Of a stretch of 64,000 nt of DNA, positions 34,105 through 44,976 are shown piece after piece (within the stretch, counting starts at the first letter, position 1; every line of letters begins with the position of its first letter). The DNA is taken from contig NZ_MIEQ01000044.1 in the NCBI RefSeq assembly GCF_001968815.1, forward strand, positions 186,001 to 250,000, written 5' to 3'. The translations under genes and the position numbers were made by a program. The notes beneath the pieces are model-generated. The model had not been told where the DNA came from. It saw only the letters and a program-made list of their open reading frames with translations, and made no database searches. Source of the DNA: Motiliproteus sp. MSK22-1. GTDB lineage: Bacteria > Pseudomonadota > Gammaproteobacteria > Pseudomonadales > Balneatricaceae.

Positions 34105-35505
34105 TCAGATATTCGCGATTCGATTAAGACCGGCTATTGCAGCAATACGGAAAGCTTCAGCCATCGTAGGGTAGTTAAAGGTTGTATTCACGAAATACTT
34201 GATAGTATTCGCTTCACCTTCCTGATTCATAATGGCTTGACCGATATGAATTATTTCCGATGCCCGGTCACCAAAACAGTGGATTCCCAGAATTTGCAGG
34301 GTTTCTCGGTGAAACAGAATCTTCAACATGCCAACAGGTTCACCGTATATCTGTGCCCGAGCAATATCTTTAAAGAAAGCTTGCCCCACTTCATAGGGTA
34401 CCTTAGCCGCAGTCAGCTCCATCTCCGTCTTACCAACCGAGCTGATCTCAGGAATCGTATAAATGCCGGTGGGTACTTCAGCTACAAAATGAAAATCTTC
34501 AGCCTTTAGCATATCCGTGCTGGCTGCTCGGCCCTGGTCCAACGCTGCGGAAGCAAGACTAGGCCAGCCCACAACGTCGCCCGCAGCATAAATTCCCTCA
34601 ACAGGGGTCCGATAATGATCATCGACTTCCAGTTGTCCACGCCCATTAGGAACCAGACCTATTTTTTCCAGTCCCATATTATCGGTATTACCGGTACGGC
34701 CATTACACCACAGGAACGCATCCGCACGAATCTTCTTACCCGACTTAAGGGTCAACAAAACGCCGTGATCATCCCCTTCGATGCTTTCATATTCTTCATT
34801 ATGGCGTATCGTGCAGCCGTGATTTCGCAGATGGTAGCTCAACGCATCGGATATCTCATCATCCAGGAAGGACAGCAAGCGGTCACGGTTATCGATGAGA
34901 TCAATCTTGACTCCCAGCCCGCCAAAAATAGACGCGTATTCGCAGCCAATAACGCCAGCACCGTAAACGATGAGTGTTCTGGGCGTGTGCTCGAGCTCTA
35001 AAATAGTATCCGAGTTGTATATGCGAGGATGATTGAAGTTAACGTCATCAGGAGAATAGGGTCGTGACCCGGTAGCAATAATTACATTTTTTGCCTTCAA
35101 AACATCTTCATTGCGGCTGGAATGAGAGACTCTGATAGTGTTCGCGTCGTCAAAACGCGCAGTACCAAAATAAACATCGATACGATTACGGGCATAAAAA
35201 CCAGTTCGCATCATCACCTGATTGGTGATGACTTTTTCAGCACGCTTCAATACCTTCGGGAAAGAAAACCAACGAGGCTCACCAATATCCCGGAACATAG
35301 GGTTGGTATTAAATTCAATAATCTGCTTGACGGAATGACGTAATGCTTTTGAAGGAATGGTTCCTTTGTGAGTACAGCCCCCACCAACTTTATCATGGCT
35401 TTCAACGACTGCTACACGAAGCCCTTTTTTGGCGGAATTCATGGCAGCACCTTCACCCGCGGGCCCGGAACCAATTACAACTACATCGTACTCGTAAACC
35501 GCCAT
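34105..35505 (-). CDS. sthA: Soluble pyridine nucleotide transhydrogenase
   Basis: A 466-residue FAD flavoprotein that balances NADH and NADPH. The FAD site [20 protein letters not shown] is at residues 9-28. In place of the disulfide of related reductases stands [17 protein letters not shown] with a single C44, as expected for SthA. The NAD site is [20 protein letters not shown], and [20 protein letters not shown] lies in the C-terminal half. Length matches E. coli (466). Next to Na+-NQR, it suits redox balancing. Confidence 0.95.
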   Translation of the reverse strand: MAVYEYDVVVIGSGPAGEGAAMNSAKKGLRVAVVESHDKVGGGCTHKGTIPSKALRHSVKQIIEFNTNPMFRDIGEPRWFSFPKVLKRAEKVITNQVMMRTGFYARNRIDVYFGTARFDDANTIRVSHSSRNEDVLKAKNVIIATGSRPYSPDDVNFNHPRIYNSDTILELEHTPRTLIVYGAGVIGCEYASIFGGLGVKIDLIDNRDRLLSFLDDEISDALSYHLRNHGCTIRHNEEYESIEGDDHGVLLTLKSGKKIRADAFLWCNGRTGNTDNMGLEKIGLVPNGRGQLEVDDHYRTPVEGIYAAGDVVGWPSLASAALDQGRAASTDMLKAEDFHFVAEVPTGIYTIPEISSVGKTEMELTAAKVPYEVGQAFFKDIARAQIYGEPVGMLKILFHRETLQILGIHCFGDRASEIIHIGQAIMNQEGEANTIKYFVNTTFNYPTMAEAFRIAAIAGLNRIANI

Positions 35506-35612
35506 CTAAATCCCCTAAGTTTTGTCCGCAGGTCCTTGCAACCTGGTTATATCTGTAGAATCACTACGCCACAAAGCCCCTGAAATCAGATGCCCGGGGG
35601 CCGAAAGTCAGG

Positions 35613-35702
35613 CTACTTGGTTTTAACTGACTATTTAGTTTTAACTGACTATTTAGTTTTAACTGACTATTTAGTACTACCTGACTATTTAGCTTTAACT
35701 GA
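35613..35702 (-). repeat. 18-bp tandem repeat spanning the nqrM stop codon, five copies
   Basis: Five head-to-tail units of 18 bases lie at 35613-35630, 35631-35648, 35649-35666, 35667-35684 and 35685-35702. Units 2 and 3 are identical (CTATTTAGTTTTAACTGA on the plus strand). The others differ from them at one to three positions. Unit 5 is the end of nqrM. Because 18 is a multiple of three, every unit reads in the nqrM frame as Ser-Val-Lys-Thr-Lys-stop or a close variant, so five TAG stops follow one another in frame. It looks like slippage amplification of the gene's own end. Confidence 0.95.
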
Positions 35703-35933
35703 ACTGAGTTCATAGCCTAAAGCGTTAGCGTCCATCGACTCTTCCTGTTCATTTTCATTTTCACATTTGTCAGGATCATCACCGCAAACGGGACAAATAT
35801 AATCCTTTTCACCAAGAGCTGCTCCGACCCCCCCACAAGAGCCCTTTATCGGTTTACGTCCCATAATGACACCCACGGACATAGCGAGAATAAATATGGC
35901 CAGCACGACTACTGCTAGAATTACAGTTTCCAT
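35685..35933 (-). CDS. nqrM: NqrM, Na+-NQR maturation factor
   Basis: NqrM (DUF539) is needed to mature Na+-NQR; it is thought to deliver iron for the NqrD/NqrE cluster. The 82 residues have one N-terminal membrane helix (about 3-24), then GRKPIKGSCGGVG with C33 and a CPVCGDDPDKC segment with C47, C50 and C57, the four conserved cysteines. The C-terminus (ELSSVKAK) falls inside the tandem repeat described separately. It is last in the operon, ten bases after apbE. Confidence 0.93.
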   Translation of the reverse strand: METVILAVVVLAIFILAMSVGVIMGRKPIKGSCGGVGAALGEKDYICPVCGDDPDKCENENEQEESMDANALGYELSSVKAK

Positions 35934-35942
35934 CGGAATACC

Positions 35943-36995
35943 TCACTGTATTAAAAACGGTTCAAATTCTGGTGTGATTATCTCTGCGAACCCTTGCTCT
36001 TGCTTAACAAGAAACAAAGCTGGCAGTTTCATCGACTTTGCCAAAGCCAGTCCTTTTTCTTCCCCTAAAACCATTAACGCTGTCGCTAAAGCATCAGCAC
36101 GGCCACAGGAAGGGTCTAAAACTGTTACCGATGCCAGTCGATGCCGAATAGGCTTACCGGTAGTTGGGTCGATAGTATGAGAATAGCGTACGCCATCTTG
36201 CTCGAAGTAGTTTCGGTAATCTCCAGAGGTAGCGATAGCCGTGCCCTCTACCTTGATAACTTTCTGGATATCCCTGGTCTCGACAACGGGACTCTCAACA
36301 GCTATACGCCAGTTTTCTCCAGAAGGCTTTCTGCCCTCAGCTCGCAACTCCCCTCCTACCTCCACCAGGTAGGCAGAAAATTGACTTCCCAGCGTATCTG
36401 CGACCGCATCGACCGCATATCCTTTAGCTATGGCAGAAAGGTCCAGATAGGCATCCTGATGTTTAAACAATGATGGTGGTGTCTGCCTGACCTCTATCTG
36501 GTCGTAGCCCACTTGAGTCAGAAGGTTATTAATCTGTAGTTCTGTAGGAGCTTTTGATATGACTTTGCCCGGCCCAAACCCCCAGAGGTTTACCAATGGC
36601 CCCACAGTCATATCAAAAGCACCCTGAGTTTCTTGACTGATTGTCAATCCCAAAGCCACAACTTTCGCTGTTTCATCAGTCACATCAAACCACTGTCCGG
36701 GTTTTGACGTATTAAAGCGACTCAATTCTGAGTCTTTACGATAAGTCGACATCCTGGACTCAATTCGGTCCAGTACAGCCTGAACGTTACTTTTCAGTCC
36801 TTGCTGATCGAAATCCTTCGGTGCGACAACTTTAACCGAGTAGCTGGTTCCCATGGTGGCACCAGACACCGCATGAATAACCAGTTGCTCTGAAGAGTTA
36901 CTGCAGCCGCTCACTGCCGAACCCACCAGCACTGTTACAAAAACAGTAGCCAGCAGCCCGACAATGACGGCTGCGAATTGACGAATAATCAACAA
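35943..36995 (-). CDS. apbE: ApbE flavin transferase lipoprotein
   Basis: ApbE attaches FMN covalently to threonine in NqrB and NqrC. The 350-residue protein has a lipoprotein signal ending VSGC (cysteine at about 31), then ATMGTSYSVKVV, DMTVGPLVNLWGFGPGK, YLDLSAIAKGYAVDAVAD and the C-terminal half with THIDPTTGKP and DALATALMVLG, the ApbE fold. The start is TTG at 36995 (plus-strand CAA); no ATG is available in a sensible place. It lies six bases after nqrF and before nqrM. Confidence 0.93.
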   Translation of the reverse strand: MLIIRQFAAVIVGLLATVFVTVLVGSAVSGCSNSSEQLVIHAVSGATMGTSYSVKVVAPKDFDQQGLKSNVQAVLDRIESRMSTYRKDSELSRFNTSKPGQWFDVTDETAKVVALGLTISQETQGAFDMTVGPLVNLWGFGPGKVISKAPTELQINNLLTQVGYDQIEVRQTPPSLFKHQDAYLDLSAIAKGYAVDAVADTLGSQFSAYLVEVGGELRAEGRKPSGENWRIAVESPVVETRDIQKVIKVEGTAIATSGDYRNYFEQDGVRYSHTIDPTTGKPIRHRLASVTVLDPSCGRADALATALMVLGEEKGLALAKSMKLPALFLVKQEQGFAEIITPEFEPFLIQ

Positions 36996-37001
36996 GGCTG
37001 G

Positions 37002-38225
37002 TTAGCCGCCGAAGTCATCAAGTAAGATGTTTTCACGCTCAACACCCAGATCTTCCAGCATTTTGATAACTGCTGATGTCATCATCGGTGGCCCACACAT
37101 GTAGTACTCGCAATCTTCCGGAGCTTCGTGATCCTTCAGATAGTTCTCATATAATACGTTGTGGATAAAGCCTGTGTAACCATCCCAGTTATCTTCTGGC
37201 AAAGGATCTGATAGAGCCAGATGCCACTTAAAGTTTTCATTTTCGGCAGCCAGTTTATCAAACTCTTCACCATAGAACGCCTCCCGCATTGAACGGGCAC
37301 CGTACCAATAAGAGATCTTACGGCTGGATTTGAGACGCTTCAGTTGATCGAAGATATGTGAACGCATGGGAGCCATACCAGCACCACCACCGACGAAGAC
37401 CATCTCCGCATCGGTCTCCTTGGCGAAAAATTCCCCGAACGGACCGTATACAGTCACCTTGTCGCCAGGCTTCAGACTGAAGACATAGGAAGACATCTTA
37501 CCGGCTGGCAGATCATCACGCCCTGGAGGAGGTGTCGCAACACGGATGTTAAACTTAACCACACCGCGCTCTTCCGGGTAGTTAGCCATAGAATAAGCAC
37601 GAATAACCGTTTCGTCGACTTTGGACACATAGCGCCAGATGTCAAACTTATTCCAGTCATCGTGATATTCCTCATCAATGTCAAAGTCCTTGTAGGCAGC
37701 GACATGTGGAGGACATTCAAGCTGAACATAACCACCAGCACGGAAGTCTACGTTCTCACCCTCAGGCAGACGCAGGGTCAGTTCCTTGATGAAGGTTGCC
37801 ACGTTAGGGTTGGAATCAACCGTACATTCCCATTTCTTAACGCCGAAGACATCATCTTCGACTTCTACTTTCATGTCCTGCTTAACCGCTACCTGGCAGG
37901 ACAGACGCCAACCTTCACGCTTCTCACCTTTAGTGAAGTGACCCTCTTCGGTTGGCAGCATCTCGCCACCACCCTCTTCGACAATACACTTACACTGAGC
38001 ACAGGTACCGCCGCCACCACAGGCAGAGGACAGGAAGATGCCCTGACCGGCCAGAGTCTGCAACAGCTTACCACCGGCTGGAGCTGTGATCGATTTCTCA
38101 GGATCACCGTTTATGTCAATTGTCACGTCACCGCTGCTAACCAGCTTGGCGCGGGCGAACAGAATCACCGCTACCAGAGCCAGTACTACGGCGGTAAACA
38201 TGATCACACCGAGTATAATTTCCAT
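37002..38225 (-). CDS. nqrF: Na+-NQR subunit F
   Basis: NqrF takes electrons from NADH through FAD to a 2Fe-2S centre. The 407-residue protein has a membrane helix (about 3-25) and a ferredoxin domain with C69, C75, C78 and C110 (Vibrio NqrF C70, C76, C79, C111). The FAD site [13 protein letters not shown] lies near residue 210, with an NAD domain containing [19 protein letters not shown]. The C-terminus YYMCGPPMM...LLDDFGG is typical. It ends the six-subunit run of the nqr operon. Confidence 0.97.
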   Translation of the reverse strand: MEIILGVIMFTAVVLALVAVILFARAKLVSSGDVTIDINGDPEKSITAPAGGKLLQTLAGQGIFLSSACGGGGTCAQCKCIVEEGGGEMLPTEEGHFTKGEKREGWRLSCQVAVKQDMKVEVEDDVFGVKKWECTVDSNPNVATFIKELTLRLPEGENVDFRAGGYVQLECPPHVAAYKDFDIDEEYHDDWNKFDIWRYVSKVDETVIRAYSMANYPEERGVVKFNIRVATPPPGRDDLPAGKMSSYVFSLKPGDKVTVYGPFGEFFAKETDAEMVFVGGGAGMAPMRSHIFDQLKRLKSSRKISYWYGARSMREAFYGEEFDKLAAENENFKWHLALSDPLPEDNWDGYTGFIHNVLYENYLKDHEAPEDCEYYMCGPPMMTSAVIKMLEDLGVERENILLDDFGG

Positions 38226-38262
38226 GTTCGTTTAACCTTTACTGAATCGCACACCGCACAGC

Positions 38263-38871
38263 TTAAAGCTGTACCCCAGAGAAGGACATGAAGCCCAGGG
38301 ACATCAAACCAACAGTAATGAAGGTGATACCCAGACCGCGAAGGCCGTGAGGCACATCGCTGTACTTCAGTTTCTCGCGGATACCTGCCAGTGCAGTAAT
38401 CGCGAATGCCCAGCCAAGACCGGCGCCTACACCATAGACGATGGACTCGCCAAAGTTGTAATCACGCTCAACCATGAACAGAGCCGCACCCATGATGGCG
38501 CAGTTTACGGTGATCAGCGGCAAGAAGACCCCCAGCGCGTTGTATAGCGCAGGAACATACTTATCAAGCAGCATCTCAAGAATCTGCACAATCGCTGCGA
38601 TAACACCGATATAGGAGATCAGACCCAGGAAGCTAAGATCCACCTCCGGCAGACCTGCCCAGGCCAACGCGCCGTCAGCCAGGAAAGTCGTGTAGATCAG
38701 GTTGTTCACCGGTACGGTAATGCCCAGCACGAATACTACGGCAATTCCCAGGCCAATAGCGGTCTTGACCTTCTTGGAGATGGCGATAAAAGTACACATC
38801 CCCAGAAAGAAGGCGAGCGCCATATTCTCGATAAAGATCGAGCGAACAAACAGACTAATATAATGTTCCAT
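38263..38871 (-). CDS. nqrE: Na+-NQR subunit E
   Basis: A 202-residue membrane protein with six helices, homologous to NqrD and RnfA. NqrD and NqrE together hold an intramembrane iron centre in the Na+ path. Markers are [20 protein letters not shown] near the start, with one cluster cysteine (C26), and the second inside [16 protein letters not shown]. Length equals other NqrE proteins (198-202). A 37-base gap separates it from nqrF. Confidence 0.97.
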   Translation of the reverse strand: MEHYISLFVRSIFIENMALAFFLGMCTFIAISKKVKTAIGLGIAVVFVLGITVPVNNLIYTTFLADGALAWAGLPEVDLSFLGLISYIGVIAAIVQILEMLLDKYVPALYNALGVFLPLITVNCAIMGAALFMVERDYNFGESIVYGVGAGLGWAFAITALAGIREKLKYSDVPHGLRGLGITFITVGLMSLGFMSFSGVQL

Positions 38872-38885
38872 AACTCAATCTCCCC

Positions 38886-39533
38886 TTACTTGCTGTTGGG
38901 TGCCAGAGTAAAGTCAGGCTTTTCAACCTGCCCTTTCTTCCAAGCACGCAGAGCCCAGATCATCAAACCAATGACGAAGAAGGCGGATGGAGGCAACAGC
39001 ATCATGCCGTTGGCGACATACCAGCCACCGTTATTCACCAGCGAGAAGATCTCGATGCCAAACAGGGAACCGGAACCGAACAACTCTCGAACAGTACCCA
39101 CAAAAATCAGTACCGCAGAGTAGCCCAAACCATTACCGATACCATCCATGAAGCTGATGCCAGGGGCATTCTTCATAGCAAAGGCTTCTGCGCGGCCCAT
39201 AACGATGCAGTTGGTGATAATCAAACCAACGAATACCGACAACTGCTTGGATAGCTCATAAGCAAAGGCTTTCAGCACCTGATCAACCACAATTACCAGA
39301 GAGGCGATGATGGTCATCTGTACGATAATCCGAATATTGTTCGGAATATGGTTACGAATAGCAGCAATAAACAGGTTGGAGAATGCAGTTACAACCGTTA
39401 CCGCAATACCCATAACCAAAGCCACGTTAAGGCTGCTGGTTACCGCCAATGCAGAACAGATACCGAGGATCTGCAGAGCGATGGGGTTGTCGTCAACAAT
39501 AGGTTTCGTTACGACTTCTTTCATCTTGGACAT
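38886..39533 (-). CDS. nqrD: Na+-NQR subunit D
   Basis: A 215-residue membrane subunit, paralogous to NqrE. Conserved cysteines are in [13 protein letters not shown] and in [19 protein letters not shown], the latter matching the [10 protein letters not shown] segment of NqrE. The helices are continuous from about residue 20 to 200. The gene lies two bases after nqrC and 14 bases before nqrE. Confidence 0.97.
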   Translation of the reverse strand: MSKMKEVVTKPIVDDNPIALQILGICSALAVTSSLNVALVMGIAVTVVTAFSNLFIAAIRNHIPNNIRIIVQMTIIASLVIVVDQVLKAFAYELSKQLSVFVGLIITNCIVMGRAEAFAMKNAPGISFMDGIGNGLGYSAVLIFVGTVRELFGSGSLFGIEIFSLVNNGGWYVANGMMLLPPSAFFVIGLMIWALRAWKKGQVEKPDFTLAPNSK

Positions 39534-39535
39534 GA

Positions 39536-40315
39536 TTACACCTCCCCTGCGCGCAGTTTAGCCAGAAACGGTGCATAACCGTTCTCACCAAGCCAGAACT
39601 TAACCAGGTTGGTTACACCGTTGGATGTCAAGGTAGCCCCTGCCAGACCGTCAATCTGATGCGCGGCATTCTTGCCCGCAGGATCAACTTTGCCTTTAAT
39701 CAGGCCGATTTCAGCATTTTCGAAATCGTCACCATAGACTTTCTTGCCTTTCCAGACAGCCTTCCAGCTTGGATTGTCAACTTCTCCACCCAGCCCTGGA
39801 GTCTCTGCGTGAGAGTAGAAGCCAAGACCAACTACAGTGTTAAAATCACCTTCCAATGCCATAAAGCCATACAGTGTAGACCAGAGTCCCTTACCGTGAA
39901 CGGGCAGGATCAGCTTCTCGATCTCGTCACCACTTTTGACCATATAGACAACCTTGTAGCGAGCATGCTGCTTGATACCGGCAATGTCTTTATCACCCAG
40001 AACAACAGCCTGAGCGGGATCTTTCGCCGCTTTCTGCTCGTCATAGGTCAGAGGGTCAATACCTTCTGCCCAAGTGCCCGTTGTCATATCCAGCACCTTG
40101 GCTGTGACGTTAGCATCGAACAACTCATCAACTGTCTTATTTGGGTCGTTAAGATCGGCTGCGGCAAGGATATTGGTCTTACGATCCAAAGCCTTGTTTG
40201 CCAACTGTTGAGGTTTCAACGCTACGGCGGCGGCGGAGACGAAAACCGCACAGACCACACAGAGTGCAACCGAAACCTTCAGCGTCTTGGAGATCGTATC
40301 GTTATTAGCGGACAT
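39536..40315 (-). CDS. nqrC: Na+-NQR subunit C
   Basis: NqrC carries a covalent FMN facing the periplasm. ATG 40315, preceded by GGAGG about nine bases away, gives 259 residues beginning [10 protein letters not shown]; the frame opens 13 codons earlier but lies inside nqrB. One membrane helix (about 12-32) precedes the FMN domain with [20 protein letters not shown]. The flavin-accepting T228 is in [13 protein letters not shown]. The start overlaps the end of nqrB by 11 bases. Confidence 0.96.
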   Translation of the reverse strand: MSANNDTISKTLKVSVALCVVCAVFVSAAAVALKPQQLANKALDRKTNILAAADLNDPNKTVDELFDANVTAKVLDMTTGTWAEGIDPLTYDEQKAAKDPAQAVVLGDKDIAGIKQHARYKVVYMVKSGDEIEKLILPVHGKGLWSTLYGFMALEGDFNTVVGLGFYSHAETPGLGGEVDNPSWKAVWKGKKVYGDDFENAEIGLIKGKVDPAGKNAAHQIDGLAGATLTSNGVTNLVKFWLGENGYAPFLAKLRAGEV

Positions 40316-41515
40316 TACGTAACATCCTCCGTTTAATGTTGGCTTCAACCACAAAGTAGTCGATCAACGGCGCAAACAGGTTGGCAAACAGAATCGCCAG
40401 CATCATACCTTCCGGGAATGCAGGGTTGACCACACGGATCAGCACGACCATCACTCCTACCAACCCACCGAACCACCACTTACCGGTGTTGGTCATTGAG
40501 GCAGAAACCGGATCTGTCGCCATAAACATCATACCGAAGGCAAACCCACCGAGTACCAGATGCCAGTAGAACGGCATATTCAGCATCGGATTAGTGTCAG
40601 AGCCAATCATGTTGAATAACAAGCTCATAGCAACCATACCGACGAAAACACCGGCAACGATACGCCATGCAGCGATGCGGAACAGCATCAGCAAGCCACC
40701 ACCGATAAAGATCATCAGCGTGTTAACTTCACCGACAGAGCCCTGAATATTCCCCAGGAAGGCATCCATCCAGGTGATGTTGTTAGCCAGAATTTCTTCG
40801 ACACCGCCAGCTGCGGCAAGACCCAGAGGAGTTGCGCCGGAGAAGCCGTCAACAGCGGTCCAGATTGCATCACCGGACATTTGGGCAGGGTACGCGAAGA
40901 AGAGGAATGCACGCCCGGTCAATGCAGGGTTGAGGAAGTTTTTACCTGTGCCACCAAAAACTTCCTTACCAATCACAACACCGAAGCTGATACCCAGAGC
41001 CACTTCCCAAAGAGGGATAGTTGGAGGCAGGATCAGTGAGAAAAGAATAGAAGTAACGAAGAAACCTTCGTTGACTTCATGACCTCGCTTCATGGCGAAC
41101 AGCACTTCCCAGAAGCCACCAACAATAAAGGTGACTGCATAGATCGGCAACCAGTACACGGCACCGTAAACCAGATTATCCCAGATACTGCTGGAATCAT
41201 GTCCGGCAAAGGTATCAATGATAGCTCCACGCCAGCCTTCAGCTTCGGTCAGACCAAGAGCGGCCATTGCTTCGTTGGCCTGAAAACCAAGATTATACAT
41301 ACCGGCAATAACTGCGGGGAATGTACACATCCACACCAGGATCATCATTCGCTTGAGATCAACCATGTCGCGAACGTGAGAAGCACTTTTAGTAACGCTG
41401 CCCGGTGTGTAGAAAATGGTATCAGCCGCTTCATAGAGGGCATACCAGTTTTCGTATTTACCGCCTTTATGGAAATGCGGCTCCATGTTATCGAGAATCT
41501 TACGAATACTCATCA

Positions 41516-41516
<1 letters not shown>
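40305..41516 (-). CDS. nqrB: Na+-NQR subunit B
   Basis: A 403-residue membrane subunit with about ten helices that forms the Na+ channel and binds riboflavin and covalent FMN. T229 in [12 protein letters not shown] is the expected FMN attachment residue. Other marks are [20 protein letters not shown] and [20 protein letters not shown]. The ATG at 41516 shares one base with the nqrA stop (TGATG), and a second ATG follows directly. Confidence 0.97.
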
Positions 41517-42913
<1,397 letters not shown>

Positions 42914-42967
42914 CTAGCGACACATGCTTGACAAAAGTCACCTGAGAACCCGCCAAAAAACCGCGTA

Positions 42968-42996
42968 ATTATATAGACTGAATGGTTTTTTTTCCA
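42968..42996 (-). promoter_or_regulatory. Possible promoter of the nqr operon
   Basis: On the minus strand a perfect TATAAT (42973-42968) lies about 115 bases before the nqrA ATG, with a weak -35 (TGGAAA, 42996-42991) 17 bases upstream. The call is by eye. Confidence 0.4.
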
Positions 42997-43131
42997 CTCA
43001 ACCAATGGATAATTGGCGGACTATTTCGAGGGAAAAAGGATGATTATCTGGTATTTGATTAAATACCCAGCAATTTCAACGCGCAGTCGCAAAAGACTCT
43101 CTTAAACTGTCAATTATAAAAACCACCCACA

Positions 43132-43161
43132 AAAAAAGCCGCTGAAGTCAGCGGCTTTTTT
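43132..43161. terminator. Rho-independent terminator after gap
   Basis: A 14-bp stem (AAAAAAGCCGCTGA / TCAGCGGCTTTTTT) with a 2-base loop lies 21 bases after the gap stop. Read on the minus strand it ends in a run of Ts. It can work in both directions and would shield the nqr promoter. Confidence 0.93.
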
Positions 43162-43182
43162 GATCTGACAATAATTGTGAAA

Positions 43183-44613
43183 TCAGCCTTCGATAGGGTA
43201 GGCCTTCAGAGTCGAAAGCGTAACCTGCTGCAACAAGCGAAGCACCTGACAGCTATAACCGAATTCATTGTCATACCAGACATAAACAACACAGGAGTCA
43301 CCGCTCGCAATGGTAGCCAGACCATCAACAATACCTGCAGCACGGGATCCGACAAAATCAGAGGAGACAGCCTCAGGAGAGTTGCTGTAATCAATCTGCT
43401 TCTGCAACTCAGAGTGCAGAGCCGCATTCCGCAAGAAGTCGTTCAACTCATCCTTGGTCGTAGCCTTCTCCAGATTCAAATTCAGAATCGCCATTGATAC
43501 ATTCGGCGTTGGAACACGAATTGCGTTACCGGTCAGCTTACCTTCCATTTCCGGCAGCGCCTTAGAAACAGCCTTGGCGGCCCCCGTTTCAGTCAAAACC
43601 ATGTTAAGACCTGCCGCACGACCACGACGATCGCCAGAATGATAGTTATCAATCAGGTTTTGATCATTGGTGTAGGCGTGGACAGTTTCAACATGACCGT
43701 TTTTGACACCGAACTGCTCATGAAGCTTTTTCAACACAGGGGTAATGGCATTGGTTGTACAGGAGGCTGCTGACAAGATGCGATCGTCGTCAGTAATATC
43801 CTTGTTGTTAACCCCCATTACAATATTCTTAACACCCTTGCCCGGTGCAGTCAGAAGCACACGCGACACACCATTGGCACGTAAATGCAATGACAGACCA
43901 TCGTGGTCACGCCACTTGCCGGTATTATCCACGACAACAGCATTACTGATCCCGTATTGAGTGTAATCAATGGTGTCAGGCGCATCAGCATAGATCACCT
44001 TGATCATGTTGCCGTTGGCAACAATAGCACTGTTTTCTTCATCTACGGAGATAGTTCCCATAAATGAGCCATGCACGGAGTCACGACGAAGTAAACTGGC
44101 GCGCTTCTCCAGATCACCGCCCTTGCCACGAACAACAATGGCGCGCAGGCACAGATTCTGACCACCGCCTGTTTTTTCAATCAATAAACGGGCCAGCAAA
44201 CGACCGATTCGGCCAAAGCCGTACAGCACCACATCTGTAGGCTGAGCTTCATCGCCATTCTTCTTGGCTCCAGCCAGTTCTTCGTTCAGAAAATCCTCAA
44301 GAGTACGCCCCTCGCCTTCTTTCTTGAACTTGACAGCCAGCTTACCAATATCGACATGAGCACGCCCTAAAGCCATTTTATCAATAGCTTGCAGTACTGG
44401 ATAAGTATCCGTAACGGATAACTCCTCACCCTCGACCTGGCGCACAAACTTGTGTGCTTTCAGAATGTTAATCACGGAACGTTTAACAACAACCTTGCCG
44501 AATACAGAAGTCTCAACTTCAGAATCACGGTAAAGACGTCCGATGATTGGGATCATCGATTCCGCAACAGCTTCACGCTCTTTCCAATCAGCGAAGATAT
44601 TTTCTCGACTCAC
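43183..44613 (-). CDS. gap: Glyceraldehyde-3-phosphate dehydrogenase, long form
   Basis: The 476-residue protein has an N-terminal extension of about 125 residues before the Rossmann fold (VVLYGFGRIGRLLARLLIEK, about 128-147). The catalytic C285 lies in SAASCTTNAITPVL, followed by HAYTNDQNLIDNYHSGDRRG and NPEF-like end WYDNEFGYSCQVLRL. Such extended GAPDH proteins are known in Pseudomonas and relatives beside the classic ~335-residue form, and are often linked to gluconeogenic flow. No other glycolytic gene is nearby. Cofactor preference cannot be read from the sequence with certainty. Confidence 0.93.
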   Translation of the reverse strand: MSRENIFADWKEREAVAESMIPIIGRLYRDSEVETSVFGKVVVKRSVINILKAHKFVRQVEGEELSVTDTYPVLQAIDKMALGRAHVDIGKLAVKFKKEGEGRTLEDFLNEELAGAKKNGDEAQPTDVVLYGFGRIGRLLARLLIEKTGGGQNLCLRAIVVRGKGGDLEKRASLLRRDSVHGSFMGTISVDEENSAIVANGNMIKVIYADAPDTIDYTQYGISNAVVVDNTGKWRDHDGLSLHLRANGVSRVLLTAPGKGVKNIVMGVNNKDITDDDRILSAASCTTNAITPVLKKLHEQFGVKNGHVETVHAYTNDQNLIDNYHSGDRRGRAAGLNMVLTETGAAKAVSKALPEMEGKLTGNAIRVPTPNVSMAILNLNLEKATTKDELNDFLRNAALHSELQKQIDYSNSPEAVSSDFVGSRAAGIVDGLATIASGDSCVVYVWYDNEFGYSCQVLRLLQQVTLSTLKAYPIEG

Positions 44614-44976
44614 AGGGTCACTCCAATGTCGTCATCAATAGATTTGGAGCGCGTATTATGCGCTATTTGACCTTAGCCCGGCAAACCCATTTTTGTATAC
44701 TTTAGGTGCACCGCAACACAATGACTCCTAAGACCTCCATCGGCAGTACCGCAGAAACTCAAACCTCTGGCAGCAGAAACTCAAACAAATTAGCGAGATA
44801 TCAATCAGATCATACAGTTGACTGCATAAAAAATGGCTCCACCGAATAAGCCAACTCCAGAACACTTCCTTGAAACAAAACCAATATGCTGTTGCAATAC
44901 TCCAACATTGATATCGCATCCACAGGCGCTACAATGCCCAGTTCCTGTTCACTTCATCAGAGCTTGTTTTAACTCC
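44614..44976. other. Divergent gap between gap and mfd
   Basis: A 363-base region. The mfd frame is open from 44833, but the extra 48 codons are cysteine- and proline-rich and unlike Mfd, so they are treated as non-coding. No promoter or small gene could be called. Confidence 0.4.

Noticed and set aside
35613-35702. CRISPR-like reading of the short repeats
   Set aside because: The 18-bp units are directly adjacent without spacers and overlap a gene end; no cas gene is present.
37662-38291. Plus-strand frame of 209 codons opposite nqrF/nqrE
   Set aside because: Antisense to nqrF; Thr- and Leu-rich shadow without motifs or a ribosome site.
44833-44976. Longer Mfd start adding 48 residues
   Set aside because: The extra segment is Cys/Pro-rich and unlike Mfd; the ATG at 44977 gives the usual length.
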